From Flavobacteriales bacterium UBA6969 (lineage in GTDB: Bacteria; Bacteroidota; Bacteroidia; Flavobacteriales_D; Sanyastnellaceae): DNA of 14,089 nucleotides. The notes beneath the pieces were generated by a model, which did not search any database, was not told the DNA's origin, and saw nothing but the letters and a program-made list of their open reading frames with translations. Both the position numbers and the translations under genes were made by a program. Below are positions 7,741 through 14,089 of the stretch, in pieces; the first letter of the stretch is position 1, and each line of letters starts with the position of its first letter. Location of the stretch: contig DJYV01000094.1 in the NCBI GenBank assembly GCA_002448555.1, positions 1 through 14,089 of the forward strand, read 5' to 3'.

Positions 7741-8547
7741 TTACCGGGTCCAGTTTCTTCCGATTTCAAAGGTCGCAAATAAGGTGACAAACAAGCGGTT
7801 GTTCTGTTCAAAATTCGCAGCAAAGACCTCAGGTGCCACAAGGAAGGCGTCAACCGACACCCCGGTGGTCAGGGCTTTGGGAATGAACCGTTCGTCGCCG
7901 TATTCAAATTCCAACCCGTAAGTGGCGTGCAAACCGGGAACCACGGTCAACTCATCCAGCCCGTTGCTCCAATCGGCCCGGCCGTAAATGTTGTCCGAAA
8001 AATGCGCGTCGGGGTCATACCGTTCTGTAGCGGTGTAATCGTAGGGGATGTCCGGATAGCCAATTTCCAAGTAGACCGGTTTCAGCACCGCCAACGCCGC
8101 TCCCGCCTTCCAAAACGTGCTGAATCGAACCGCGTCGCGCCGCAGTTTTTCGGAACGAAGGTTCTGCTTGCCGTACCACAACCGCAGGATCTGCAGCGTG
8201 TTCTGTTTACCGTAGACGTACGGTCGTCCGTTTTCGTAAATGGGGTTGCTCGTCTCGATTTCCTTCGGGTGCTTAAAATAAGCCAAATCGACCCCGATGT
8301 TCCGCACGGCAAAGGCATTGCTGTAGAAGCCCCGGCGGGCCGTGACGCCGATGCCTTGGGTGTGAAACAACACCCCTACTTGGTATTCATCCGTCAACGG
8401 AACATTGACCTTGCCATCGCGGTACACAGCTTGATCGCCCGTCAGCGGGGTACCCGTGCTCTGCGCTCGGACGCACTCAAACGGTCCGAAGCACCCCAAA
8501 GCGAGGGCAACTGCGACCAACAAAAATCCGAAACGCGAAACGAGCAT
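7741..8547 (-). CDS. Predicted outer-membrane beta-barrel protein, conserved in Bacteroidota, unknown function
   Basis: The product has 268 residues, with a signal peptide over about the first 28 (a Leu/Val/Ala core ending near CVRAQS). The rest is short alternating strands rich in Tyr, Phe and Gly, ending in an aromatic-flanked strand near LFATFEIGRNW, as expected for a small outer-membrane barrel. Stretches such as YFKHPKEIETSNPIYENGR, LKPVYLEIGYPD, ERYDP, DNIYGRA and GLDELTVVPGLHATYGLEFEY resemble, from memory, a family of uncharacterised Bacteroidota proteins. I know no function for it. It is transcribed ahead of lipA with only 3 bases between them. A perfect -7 box ends 4 bases before its ATG. 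Barrel topology is inferred from composition and pattern, not from a structure. Confidence 0.75.
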   Translation of the reverse strand: MLVSRFGFLLVAVALALGCFGPFECVRAQSTGTPLTGDQAVYRDGKVNVPLTDEYQVGVLFHTQGIGVTARRGFYSNAFAVRNIGVDLAYFKHPKEIETSNPIYENGRPYVYGKQNTLQILRLWYGKQNLRSEKLRRDAVRFSTFWKAGAALAVLKPVYLEIGYPDIPYDYTATERYDPDAHFSDNIYGRADWSNGLDELTVVPGLHATYGLEFEYGDERFIPKALTTGVSVDAFLVAPEVFAANFEQNNRLFVTLFATFEIGRNWTR

Positions 8548-8551
8548 GGTT

Positions 8552-8559
8552 CAAATTTA
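8552..8559 (-). promoter_or_regulatory. Bacteroidota -7 box (TAAATTTG) of the barrel-lipA pair
   Basis: Minus-strand positions 8559 to 8552 read TAAATTTG, a perfect TAnnTTTG, followed by AACC and then the ATG at 8547. The 4-base spacing implies a leaderless or nearly leaderless mRNA. No TTG is found at 17-23 bases upstream. Confidence 0.55.
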
Positions 8560-8582
8560 GCGCGGAAAGCGGTACTTCGTTG

Positions 8583-8590
8583 CACCTTTG
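8583..8590 (+). promoter_or_regulatory. Possible -7 box (CACCTTTG) of the OsmC-like gene
   Basis: CACCTTTG matches five of six defined bases of TAnnTTTG and sits 23 bases before the ATG at 8614, which would give a normal short leader. No TTG at the right spacing is seen, so this is tentative. It shares the 66-base divergent region with the barrel-lipA promoter. Confidence 0.3.
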
Positions 8591-8613
8591 CAAGCATTAA
8601 GAAAGTCCTCAAT

Positions 8614-9033
8614 ATGACGAGTACGACCCCACACTACACGCTTGCCTACCAAGGCCAATTGCGCACGGCGATGCAGCATGTGCAATCCAACAGCCAAGTC
8701 ATCACCGACGCCCCGATTGACAACCGAGGGAAAGGTGAAGCCTTCTCACCGACGGACCTTGTCAGCGCGGCGCTTGCGAGTTGCGTCATGACCATCATGG
8801 CCATCAAAGCTGGAGACATGGGCCACGAAACCATTGAGATGGAAGCACGCGTTTGGAAAACCATGGCGTCCAATCCGCGGCGAATTGCCCGAATTCAAGT
8901 GGAGCTGGATCTGCACATCCCAGAGGTCACAGATCAGCAAAAGCTCATTTTAGAGCGTACGACGAAAGCGTGTCCTGTGGCGCGCTCTTTACACCCGGAC
9001 ACGCAAAAGGAAGTCGTCTTCAATTGGCGGTGA
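8614..9033 (+). CDS. OsmC/Ohr-family protein (peroxidase-like)
   Basis: This 139-residue protein belongs to the OsmC superfamily, whose members reduce organic hydroperoxides or related electrophiles with two cysteines. Both are present: Cys57 in SAALASCVMTIMAIKA, at the start of the long central helix, and Cys120 in TTKACPVARSL, the usual CPV motif. The N-terminal PTDLVSAALASC segment is the family signature. Length and arrangement fit the YhfA/OsmC-like branch better than Ohr, but the subfamily cannot be settled by eye. The open frame extends far upstream, antisense to the neighbouring gene, but homology begins only after the ATG at 8614, which is taken as the start. It is divergent from the barrel-lipA pair, and its stop directly abuts the stop of a tiny minus-strand gene. 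Confidence 0.9.
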   Translation: MTSTTPHYTLAYQGQLRTAMQHVQSNSQVITDAPIDNRGKGEAFSPTDLVSAALASCVMTIMAIKAGDMGHETIEMEARVWKTMASNPRRIARIQVELDLHIPEVTDQQKLILERTTKACPVARSLHPDTQKEVVFNWR

Positions 9034-9150
9034 TTACTCGCACACCTCCACTTCAGCATAGGCTGCACAAGCGGAGTAACTCGTCGCACAAGAAGCGAAG
9101 AGCGAGGCGGCCAACACCAGGCCAATGGTCCATTGAAAAAACCGTTTCAT
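9034..9150 (-). CDS. Small predicted lipoprotein, 38 residues
   Basis: This short frame starts with ATG at 9150 and ends with TAA at 9036-9034, directly next to the OsmC-like stop (9031-9033). The translation has a textbook export signal: basic start MKRFFQW, hydrophobic core TIGLVLAASLF, and then ASC with Cys21 as the probable lipidated cysteine. The mature part is only 18 residues (Cys21-Glu38) and has two more cysteines (Cys28, Cys37) and the motif SACAAYAEVEV. Bacteroidota genomes contain other very short lipoproteins with a Cys-x-Ala-Tyr tail, which this resembles from memory. The signal peptide, lipobox and snug fit between its neighbours argue for a real gene. No strong promoter or ribosome binding site is visible. 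Function is unknown. Confidence 0.6.
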   Translation of the reverse strand: MKRFFQWTIGLVLAASLFASCATSYSACAAYAEVEVCE

Positions 9151-9211
9151 CTTTCGGTTGTTAAAAGTTCAATATCCACTACGGGGCAACGCTTACGAAG
9201 GTTGCGTTTAG

Positions 9212-10576
9212 ATGTATATTCCGCTCATGGAGTCGTCGCAACTTATCACCATCCTTATCTTAATACTCGCCCTGCTAACCGCCGGAATCCTTTTGCTAGC
9301 GAGGCAATTGGCGCGAAGAGGAAGTGACTCAATTGCCGCCGATCCCGAAGCGGAACGGGTGCGATTTGACCGCGACCAACTGCAGGCAGAGCTGGAACGG
9401 ACCCGCGAAGAATTGTCCGGAACGCGCCAGGAACTGCAAGCGGCCATCGAGGCCCGGAGTAAGGCGGAGCAGCGCTACGAAGACCACGCGCAGGAAGCCG
9501 AGAACCGCAGAACCGAACTGAAGCGGGAGTTCGACCTGTTGGCTCGCGACATCATCGAAAAGAACGCCGAACGCCACCAGAAGCACCTCAGTGAAGGCGG
9601 CAAAGAGACGTTGTCCGCCGTGGTCAAGCCCATTAAGGAGAAATTCATCGAGTTGCAAAACCAAATGAACAAGTTCTACGGTGACGAACGCGAGCAGCTG
9701 GGTCAACTCGACAAAGAACTAGAGAAGTTATTCTCCCTTAACCAAAGCCTGCAGGCAGAGGCCAAGCACCTCACCAACGCCTTGAAGGGCGAATCGAAGG
9801 TGCAAGGCGACTGGGGCGAATACCAATTGGAGCGCATCCTCGAGCAGGTGGGCCTTGTAGAAGGCATTCACTATTCGAAGCAATCGTCACAGCGGGATGA
9901 GGCGGGCAAACTGTACCGACCGGATTTCCTCATCTACCTCCCCGACGACAAAGTACTCATCATCGACAGCAAGGTCAGTTTAACGGCGTACGAGCGCATG
10001 ACGCAGGCCGACGACCCTACCGTCATTGAACAGGAACGAACGGCACACGCTGCGAGTGTTTCGGCACACATCAAAGGATTGGGCAAAAAAAACTACGCCG
10101 AACTCTATGGCAAGAGCACAGACTACACCCTGATGTTCATGCCAGTGGAGGCATCGTGGGTGGCATTGGACCAACACCTCCTGCGGCTGCAAGAAGAGGC
10201 GCTCGGTCAAAACGTCCTGCTCGTTTCAACCAGCACCTTGATCGCGACCCTGCGCACCATCAGCTACGTCTGGCAGCAGGAAGAGCAAAAGGCAAATATC
10301 CAGAAAATCGCCGAGCGCGGCAGTAAACTCTACCACCAGATTTATGCATTTCTTGACGAGTTCTCCAAAATCCGCACCCAGCTCACCCGAGCACAGTCTT
10401 CCTACGACGACGCCCTCGTGAAACTGAAAGGGCGGCAAGGTGCGCTGTACCAAGCGGAGCAAATGCGCGAATTGGGGGTCAACGTCAAAGCGCGCATTCC
10501 GGAGGAATTCACAGCAGATCTCTCCGCCGCACCGCTTGAACTTCCCGAGGAACCCACCGAACCGGAACGGACCTGA
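9212..10576 (+). CDS. rmuC: RmuC-family protein (predicted PD-(D/E)XK nuclease, DNA recombination)
   Basis: RmuC proteins are membrane-anchored predicted nucleases; loss in E. coli raises inversion at short inverted repeats. The 454-residue product has an N-terminal transmembrane helix (about 10-30, LITILILILALLTAGILLLA). A long coiled coil follows (about 45-190), then the RmuC core with GDWGEYQLERIL (199-210), RPDF (236-239) and IDSKVSL (251-257), the candidate metal-binding residues of the nuclease fold. FMPVEASW and the LLVSTSTLIATLRTI block follow; the last 35 residues are acidic and Pro-rich. The start at 9212 has a weak GAAGG 10 bases upstream; ATG at 9227 is the alternative and would leave the membrane helix intact. 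Its stop overlaps the next start (TGATG), so the two genes are probably translationally coupled. Confidence 0.93.
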   Translation: MYIPLMESSQLITILILILALLTAGILLLARQLARRGSDSIAADPEAERVRFDRDQLQAELERTREELSGTRQELQAAIEARSKAEQRYEDHAQEAENRRTELKREFDLLARDIIEKNAERHQKHLSEGGKETLSAVVKPIKEKFIELQNQMNKFYGDEREQLGQLDKELEKLFSLNQSLQAEAKHLTNALKGESKVQGDWGEYQLERILEQVGLVEGIHYSKQSSQRDEAGKLYRPDFLIYLPDDKVLIIDSKVSLTAYERMTQADDPTVIEQERTAHAASVSAHIKGLGKKNYAELYGKSTDYTLMFMPVEASWVALDQHLLRLQEEALGQNVLLVSTSTLIATLRTISYVWQQEEQKANIQKIAERGSKLYHQIYAFLDEFSKIRTQLTRAQSSYDDALVKLKGRQGALYQAEQMRELGVNVKARIPEEFTADLSAAPLELPEEPTEPERT

Positions 10577-11823
10577 TGAAGCTGCGCACGCCCATTATCT
10601 GGGGAGCCGCAGGCCTGATTATCGCATCGCTCTCCGGCTGCGGAGCGTCGGGCATGTCATTAGGGAAATCCAACCAACGTCCCTACGATTTTGAAGCCCA
10701 CATCCTTCATCCCCGGTGCGCCGTACTGCCGGCGGGCATCGACAGCGTAGACGTCTACCTCGATTGGTCGCGGGAAGAGGCCTTGTTCCTTCGGGATTCA
10801 CCGCAAAGTCCATTTACAGCCAATCTCCAACTCAAAGCCGGTACGTTTGAGGTGACGTGGAGCGACACGCTCGTGGATTTCGCCCCTCGGCGGGACCGAA
10901 AACAATGGCGCGTCTCGCTCGCAGAATTTGCCTCGGAATGGGACCAATCGACCAACCTCATTCCGATGCAGTTGGATGATTTGCACCGAAATGCCACCGC
11001 CACCTGGAGCGTGCCGCTGCCGCAGCCGGGCATTCCCCGAACGCCGTTCCGCAGCGATGGATGGCCAGTGCACGACGGATTTGCCGTAGCTGGGGACACC
11101 CTATTCTTCGAGAGTGCGCCGGGCAGCCGGTGGCAACACGCTAGCATCGAAGTGCCGGGGGTTATGCCCGCTCCGCCGTTTTCACAAGTCAAAGACAAAA
11201 GCGACACCCTTCAACCGGCCATCCGTTCCGATTGGAATACGGACGACACCGGATGGAGCGGTTACATCGTGCAGCCCGGAATCAACGTTGTTGGCCAGCC
11301 CACCTCGAGCGGCACGTTGCGCGTGGCGCACCGAATTGTCGGCACAACGGAAGACCACCCGTTGGTTCGGGACCTACAGCTCATGATTCAATCCAGCCGC
11401 TACATCACGTCCCGCAAAGAGTACGAACGCATGGTCAACGCCTCGGATCCCAAGGCGGCCCTCGATGCCTTTTGGCTCAGCTGCGGAAACGAAAAAGAAG
11501 CGTCGGCCACATTGATTGCGACGTATTACGGTCGCGTAGAAGAAGCCAACCGATACTTCTCCGGGGTGCATCCAGGTTGGCGTACCGATCGAGGCATGGT
11601 GCACATCGTGTTTGGGGTTCCCAACAAAGTACGCCGAGGGTCGGACAGCGAATGGTGGGTTTACGGGGAAGAAGGCTCGGCCAATGCCCTCGTATTCCGC
11701 TTTCTACACGTCAAACACCCCTGGGACAGCGAGTTTTACGTCCTGAGCCGCAGCATTCAATTTCGATCGCAGTGGGACCGCATGGTCACAAATTGGCGCA
11801 ACGGTCGCATCAAAGCGGATTGA
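10576..11823 (+). CDS. GWxTD-domain lipoprotein
   Basis: The product is a 415-residue predicted lipoprotein with signal peptide core IIWGAAGLIIAS and lipobox LSGC (Cys22). The C-terminal third holds the GWxTD domain: GWRTDRGMVHIVFGVP (334-349), followed by SEWWVYGE (358-365) and a hydrophobic strand ALVFRFL. The preceding segment (about 275-330: RKEYERMV, ALDAFWL, YYGRVEEANRYF) is the helical part usually found just before GWxTD. The N-terminal 270 residues are beta-rich and not recognisable to me beyond that. The domain is frequent in Bacteroidota and some other phyla, and its function is not known. The ATG overlaps the rmuC stop by one base. The rlmB ATG is 19 bases after its stop. Confidence 0.88.
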   Translation: MKLRTPIIWGAAGLIIASLSGCGASGMSLGKSNQRPYDFEAHILHPRCAVLPAGIDSVDVYLDWSREEALFLRDSPQSPFTANLQLKAGTFEVTWSDTLVDFAPRRDRKQWRVSLAEFASEWDQSTNLIPMQLDDLHRNATATWSVPLPQPGIPRTPFRSDGWPVHDGFAVAGDTLFFESAPGSRWQHASIEVPGVMPAPPFSQVKDKSDTLQPAIRSDWNTDDTGWSGYIVQPGINVVGQPTSSGTLRVAHRIVGTTEDHPLVRDLQLMIQSSRYITSRKEYERMVNASDPKAALDAFWLSCGNEKEASATLIATYYGRVEEANRYFSGVHPGWRTDRGMVHIVFGVPNKVRRGSDSEWWVYGEEGSANALVFRFLHVKHPWDSEFYVLSRSIQFRSQWDRMVTNWRNGRIKAD

Positions 11824-11831
11824 TTTGCCGG

Positions 11832-11839
11832 TACCTTTG
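11832..11839 (+). promoter_or_regulatory. Bacteroidota -7 box (TACCTTTG) of rlmB
   Basis: TACCTTTG is a perfect TAnnTTTG and ends 3 bases before the ATG at 11843. It lies in the 19-base gap after the GWxTD gene stop. It supports the ATG at 11843 over the upstream TTG at 11825 and suggests that rlmB has its own, possibly leaderless, transcript. No TTG lies at the usual upstream distance. Confidence 0.5.
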
Positions 11840-11842
11840 GAC

Positions 11843-12703
11843 ATGCCTTTTGACTTGCCCTCTCCCAAGCGGTCTTCGAACCGTTCCAACCGGCCCGCAT
11901 CGCCTTCCGGACCCACGGGCCATGGCGCCTCCCGAAAGAAAGGACCGTACACCGGACCAAAACGTCCGCCAAAAGGCAGTTACGTCATGGGATGGCACCC
12001 GGTCATGGAGGCCCTGGACGCCGGCAAGGAATTTCAAAAGGTTTTGATCCAACGGGACGAAAAAGGCGAACGCACCACTGCCTTGGTCGCCCAATTGCGC
12101 GGGCTGAACATCCCTGTTCAGCGGGTGCCCAAAGAGAAATTGAACCGGATCACCGTCAAAAACCACCAAGGCATTGTGGCTTTCCTCTCGCCCATCAGCT
12201 ACCAACCGTTAGAGGAATTGATCGCTCGGGCGTATGAAGCCGGTGAAACACCCCTGCTCGTAGCCCTGGACGGTGTGACGGATGTCCGCAACATTGGAGC
12301 CATCGCCCGCAGTGCTGAGTGCTTTGGAACTACGGCGCTGGTCGTTCCGTCGTTTGGCGTGGCCCCCATTCAGGAGGATGCCATCAAATCGTCTTCCGGT
12401 GCCCTGCTTCGGCTGCCCGTCGCGCGTGTGCCCGATATGGCTCGCGCGTTGGATGGCATTCAGGCCCAAGGCATGACCTGCATAGCCCTTGATGAAAAAG
12501 CCGAGAAATCCATTCACGCCCACCAAACGGACGGCCCCGTCTGCCTCGTCATGGGCGATGAAGGCACAGGAATCTCCGACGGCGTCGCCCGCAAATGCGC
12601 GCTCCAGCTACGATTGCCGATGACGGGCAAAACCGGCAGCCTCAATGTTTCCGTCGCCGCGGGCATCGCATTATCTCATATTGCATTGTGGAAAGAAGCC
12701 TAA
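11843..12703 (+). CDS. rlmB: 23S rRNA (guanosine-2251-2'-O)-methyltransferase RlmB (TrmH/SpoU family)
   Basis: RlmB transfers a methyl group from S-adenosylmethionine to the 2'-hydroxyl of G2251 in the peptidyl-transferase loop of 23S rRNA. From the ATG at 11843 the product has 286 residues. A basic, Pro/Ser-rich tail of about 45 residues comes first. It is followed by the L30e-like substrate-binding domain starting at GSYVMGWHPVMEALDAG, then the knotted SPOUT domain. All three SpoU motifs are present: DGVTDVRNIGAIARSA (about 143-158, with the catalytic-type Asn-x-Gly-x-x-x-Arg), LVMGDEGTGIS (235-245) and LPMTGKTGSLNVSVAAGI (258-275). A TTG at 11825 would add 6 residues but precedes the promoter box. 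The RlmB assignment rests on the SYVMGWHPV start and overall length; TrmH-family relatives cannot be wholly excluded. Confidence 0.93.
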   Translation: MPFDLPSPKRSSNRSNRPASPSGPTGHGASRKKGPYTGPKRPPKGSYVMGWHPVMEALDAGKEFQKVLIQRDEKGERTTALVAQLRGLNIPVQRVPKEKLNRITVKNHQGIVAFLSPISYQPLEELIARAYEAGETPLLVALDGVTDVRNIGAIARSAECFGTTALVVPSFGVAPIQEDAIKSSSGALLRLPVARVPDMARALDGIQAQGMTCIALDEKAEKSIHAHQTDGPVCLVMGDEGTGISDGVARKCALQLRLPMTGKTGSLNVSVAAGIALSHIALWKEA

Positions 12704-12791
12704 CGGGCTGCTGAAAACACCCCGTCACGGCCGTTATCATTGTTAAGTGGGTTCCTTGTTGTGAGGCACCCTCTTTCGCAATGAATCGACC

Positions 12792-14089
12792 ATGACGCCA
12801 ACGCCGTTTTCCCGTTCAATGACTATCACCGCCGTCCTGGTAGCTGGAATGGTGGTGCTCAATTCCTGCGGTGCCCGCCATTTTTGGAAAGGACTCCGCA
12901 TGTCCGAAAAAGAGCGTTACACAGAAGCCGCCGCCAACTTGCACCGCGCATTGGCCAAATGGCCCAACGACACCATGAGCTATCGGTTGTTGGGGCAAAC
13001 CCAAATGCGCCTTCTGGATTTTGCCGCCGCCGAGCGAACGTATGAGGAATTGGGTTACCGCACCGCGTTGACCACAGACGACCAGTTGAACTACGCCAAG
13101 TGCATGATGCAACAGGGCAAGTACGCCGATGCAGCGGATATTTTGGAATGGCTGATGGTGGAGGACAATACCCCTGAGTATGTCCAGCGCGTGTGGGACC
13201 GGTGCACGGCGCAGCTGCACGTGGACGAGGATGACCGGCGCTGGCAGATCAGCCCGCTGCGCTTCCCCGGTCTCGAAACGGCATCCGCCCCGCGCATCAG
13301 CGACAATCAGCTCTACTTCAGTAGCGAACCGTACCAGTGGGGCCAAGCCGATGAAACCACACGGCTCGACCGCAACGCGACGTGGTTCATGGACTTGGGA
13401 CAAGGCAGTCCTCAGGTCGTGCGGGCCAAAGATGTGACAGCAATGGCCTTGCCGGACCACGACGGCATCATCAGTTTGTCGCCCGACGGACGCTCCATCG
13501 CTTTTTCGAAGAAAACGAACAGCAGCATCGGATGGTTTGGCGACCCCATCGACGGCGGCTACCAGCTGTTGATTGCCTCGCGCACAGCGACGGGCGAATG
13601 GAGCGAAGCACGCCCCTTCCCATTCGTTGAGAAGGGCTACGTCTTCGCGCACCCCACGTGGTCCCCAGACGGCAACCGCCTGTATTTCGCCACCGACCTT
13701 CCCTCACCCGAAGCCCAAGGTGGCATGGACATCTGGGTATCCGAGCGCAACGGAACGTTCTGGGAAGAACCCCTGAACCTCGGGCCTGAAGTCAACTCTG
13801 CTGGAGACGAGGTGTTCCCTGCATTTGACAGCAATGGCCGACTGTATTTTGCCTCCAATGGCCACCCCACCCTCGGCGGCCTGGACATCTTTTGGTCAGA
13901 GATTGACCCCACGGTTAAGCCCGAGACACGCCACTGGCGGGACGGCGACGCGTGGAAAACGCCCGTTCGGATGGCTTTCCCCATCAACAGCCTGGCCGAC
14001 GACTACGCGTTCGCCATCGAACCGGATGGGACCCACGGCTTCATCTGCTCCAACCGCGAAGGGTTCGATGAAATCTTCCGCGTCGAACA
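12792..14089 (+). CDS. TPR and PD40-propeller lipoprotein (PorE/OmpA-family-like), 3' end missing
   Basis: The frame is open from the ATG at 12792 to the window end: 432 codons plus two bases. The N terminus is a lipoprotein signal with lipobox LNSC (Cys26); Met10 is an alternative start. Residues about 37-125 are helical TPR-like repeats (EAAANLHRALAKWPNDTMSY, then QLNYAKCMMQQGKYADAADI). From about 165 come PD40/WD40-like blades: SLSPDGRSIAFSK (228-240), HPTWSPDGNRLYFATDL (287-303), GGMDIWVSERNG (310-321), FPAFDSNGRLYFASNG (342-357), LGGLDIFWSE (361-370) and EPDGTHGFICSN (410-421). TPR followed by PD40 blades in a lipoprotein is the layout of PorE, a T9SS protein with a peptidoglycan-binding OmpA domain at its end. 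That domain would lie beyond the edge, so PorE itself is only a possibility; many Bacteroidota OmpA-family proteins share the layout. Confidence 0.82.
   Translation, partial: MTPTPFSRSMTITAVLVAGMVVLNSCGARHFWKGLRMSEKERYTEAAANLHRALAKWPNDTMSYRLLGQTQMRLLDFAAAERTYEELGYRTALTTDDQLNYAKCMMQQGKYADAADILEWLMVEDNTPEYVQRVWDRCTAQLHVDEDDRRWQISPLRFPGLETASAPRISDNQLYFSSEPYQWGQADETTRLDRNATWFMDLGQGSPQVVRAKDVTAMALPDHDGIISLSPDGRSIAFSKKTNSSIGWFGDPIDGGYQLLIASRTATGEWSEARPFPFVEKGYVFAHPTWSPDGNRLYFATDLPSPEAQGGMDIWVSERNGTFWEEPLNLGPEVNSAGDEVFPAFDSNGRLYFASNGHPTLGGLDIFWSEIDPTVKPETRHWRDGDAWKTPVRMAFPINSLADDYAFAIEPDGTHGFICSNREGFDEIFRVE

Noticed and set aside
6823..7782. Plus-strand frame of 319 codons antisense to lipA
   Set aside because: It covers lipA, whose catalytic motifs are all intact on the other strand, and its translation is low-complexity His/Arg/Ala-rich with no recognisable domain. 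It is a shadow frame of GC-biased coding DNA.
7927..8613. Long in-frame extension upstream of the OsmC-like gene
   Set aside because: It is antisense to the barrel gene and has no OsmC homology; the family begins at the ATG at 8614.
12703..12734. Possible rlmB terminator (ACGGG/CCCGT pair and the palindrome ACGGCCGT)
   Set aside because: The stem is only 5 base pairs with a 13-base loop, and no T run follows; too weak to call.
12816..13652. Minus-strand frame of 278 codons over the TPR/PD40 gene
   Set aside because: The plus strand encodes clear TPR and PD40 motifs in a frame open to the window edge; the antisense frame shows no domain or signal.
1..14089. Search for CRISPR arrays, tRNA, insertion sequence ends, toxin-antitoxin pairs or a defence island
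   Set aside because: No spaced direct repeats, tRNA-like folds, transposase motifs or known defence domains were recognised; the window is conserved chromosomal content.

Overview
The window is chromosomal DNA from a Bacteroidota bacterium, probably a moderately GC-rich member of the Flavobacteriales or a close relative. The evidence is a secreted protein with a C-terminal type IX secretion (T9SS) sorting domain, several promoter boxes of the Bacteroidota form TAnnTTTG, lipoprotein signal peptides, a GWxTD-domain lipoprotein, and a TPR plus PD40-propeller lipoprotein of the kind found with T9SS/OmpA systems. There are no rRNA or tRNA genes, no CRISPR array, no insertion sequence and no phage genes. 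The window is nearly all coding, and no gap between genes exceeds about 155 bases.

Layout. Positions 1-188 (minus) hold the start of a Nif3/YbgI-family metal protein, divergent from a plus-strand run at 234-3400: lpxK (lipid A 4'-kinase), a TlpA-like thioredoxin lipoprotein, and lpxH (UDP-2,3-diacylglucosamine hydrolase, with a forced TTG start). Two lipid A enzymes therefore flank an envelope thiol-redox protein. A hairpin terminator at about 3422-3453 lies between lpxH and a convergent 1075-residue BNR/sortilin-like T9SS cargo protein (3476-6703, minus) with its own well-formed promoter. Further along the minus strand are lipA (lipoyl synthase) and, 3 bases upstream of it, a predicted outer-membrane barrel of unknown function.

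From 8614 the plus strand carries an OsmC-family peroxidase-like protein. It is followed on the minus strand by a 38-codon candidate lipoprotein whose stop codon abuts the osmC-like stop. Then come rmuC, a GWxTD lipoprotein joined to rmuC by a TGATG overlap, rlmB (23S rRNA Gm2251 methyltransferase), and a TPR/PD40 lipoprotein that runs off the right edge.

Most of this is conserved housekeeping and envelope biology, and I see no convincing new defence, mobile or biosynthetic system. The most notable signal is regulatory. Three genes have a perfect TAnnTTTG box and two have a one-mismatch box only 3-4 bases before the ATG, which implies leaderless or nearly leaderless mRNAs. The other points worth checking are the tiny lipoprotein gene, the barrel next to lipA, and the non-propeller insert in the T9SS protein.
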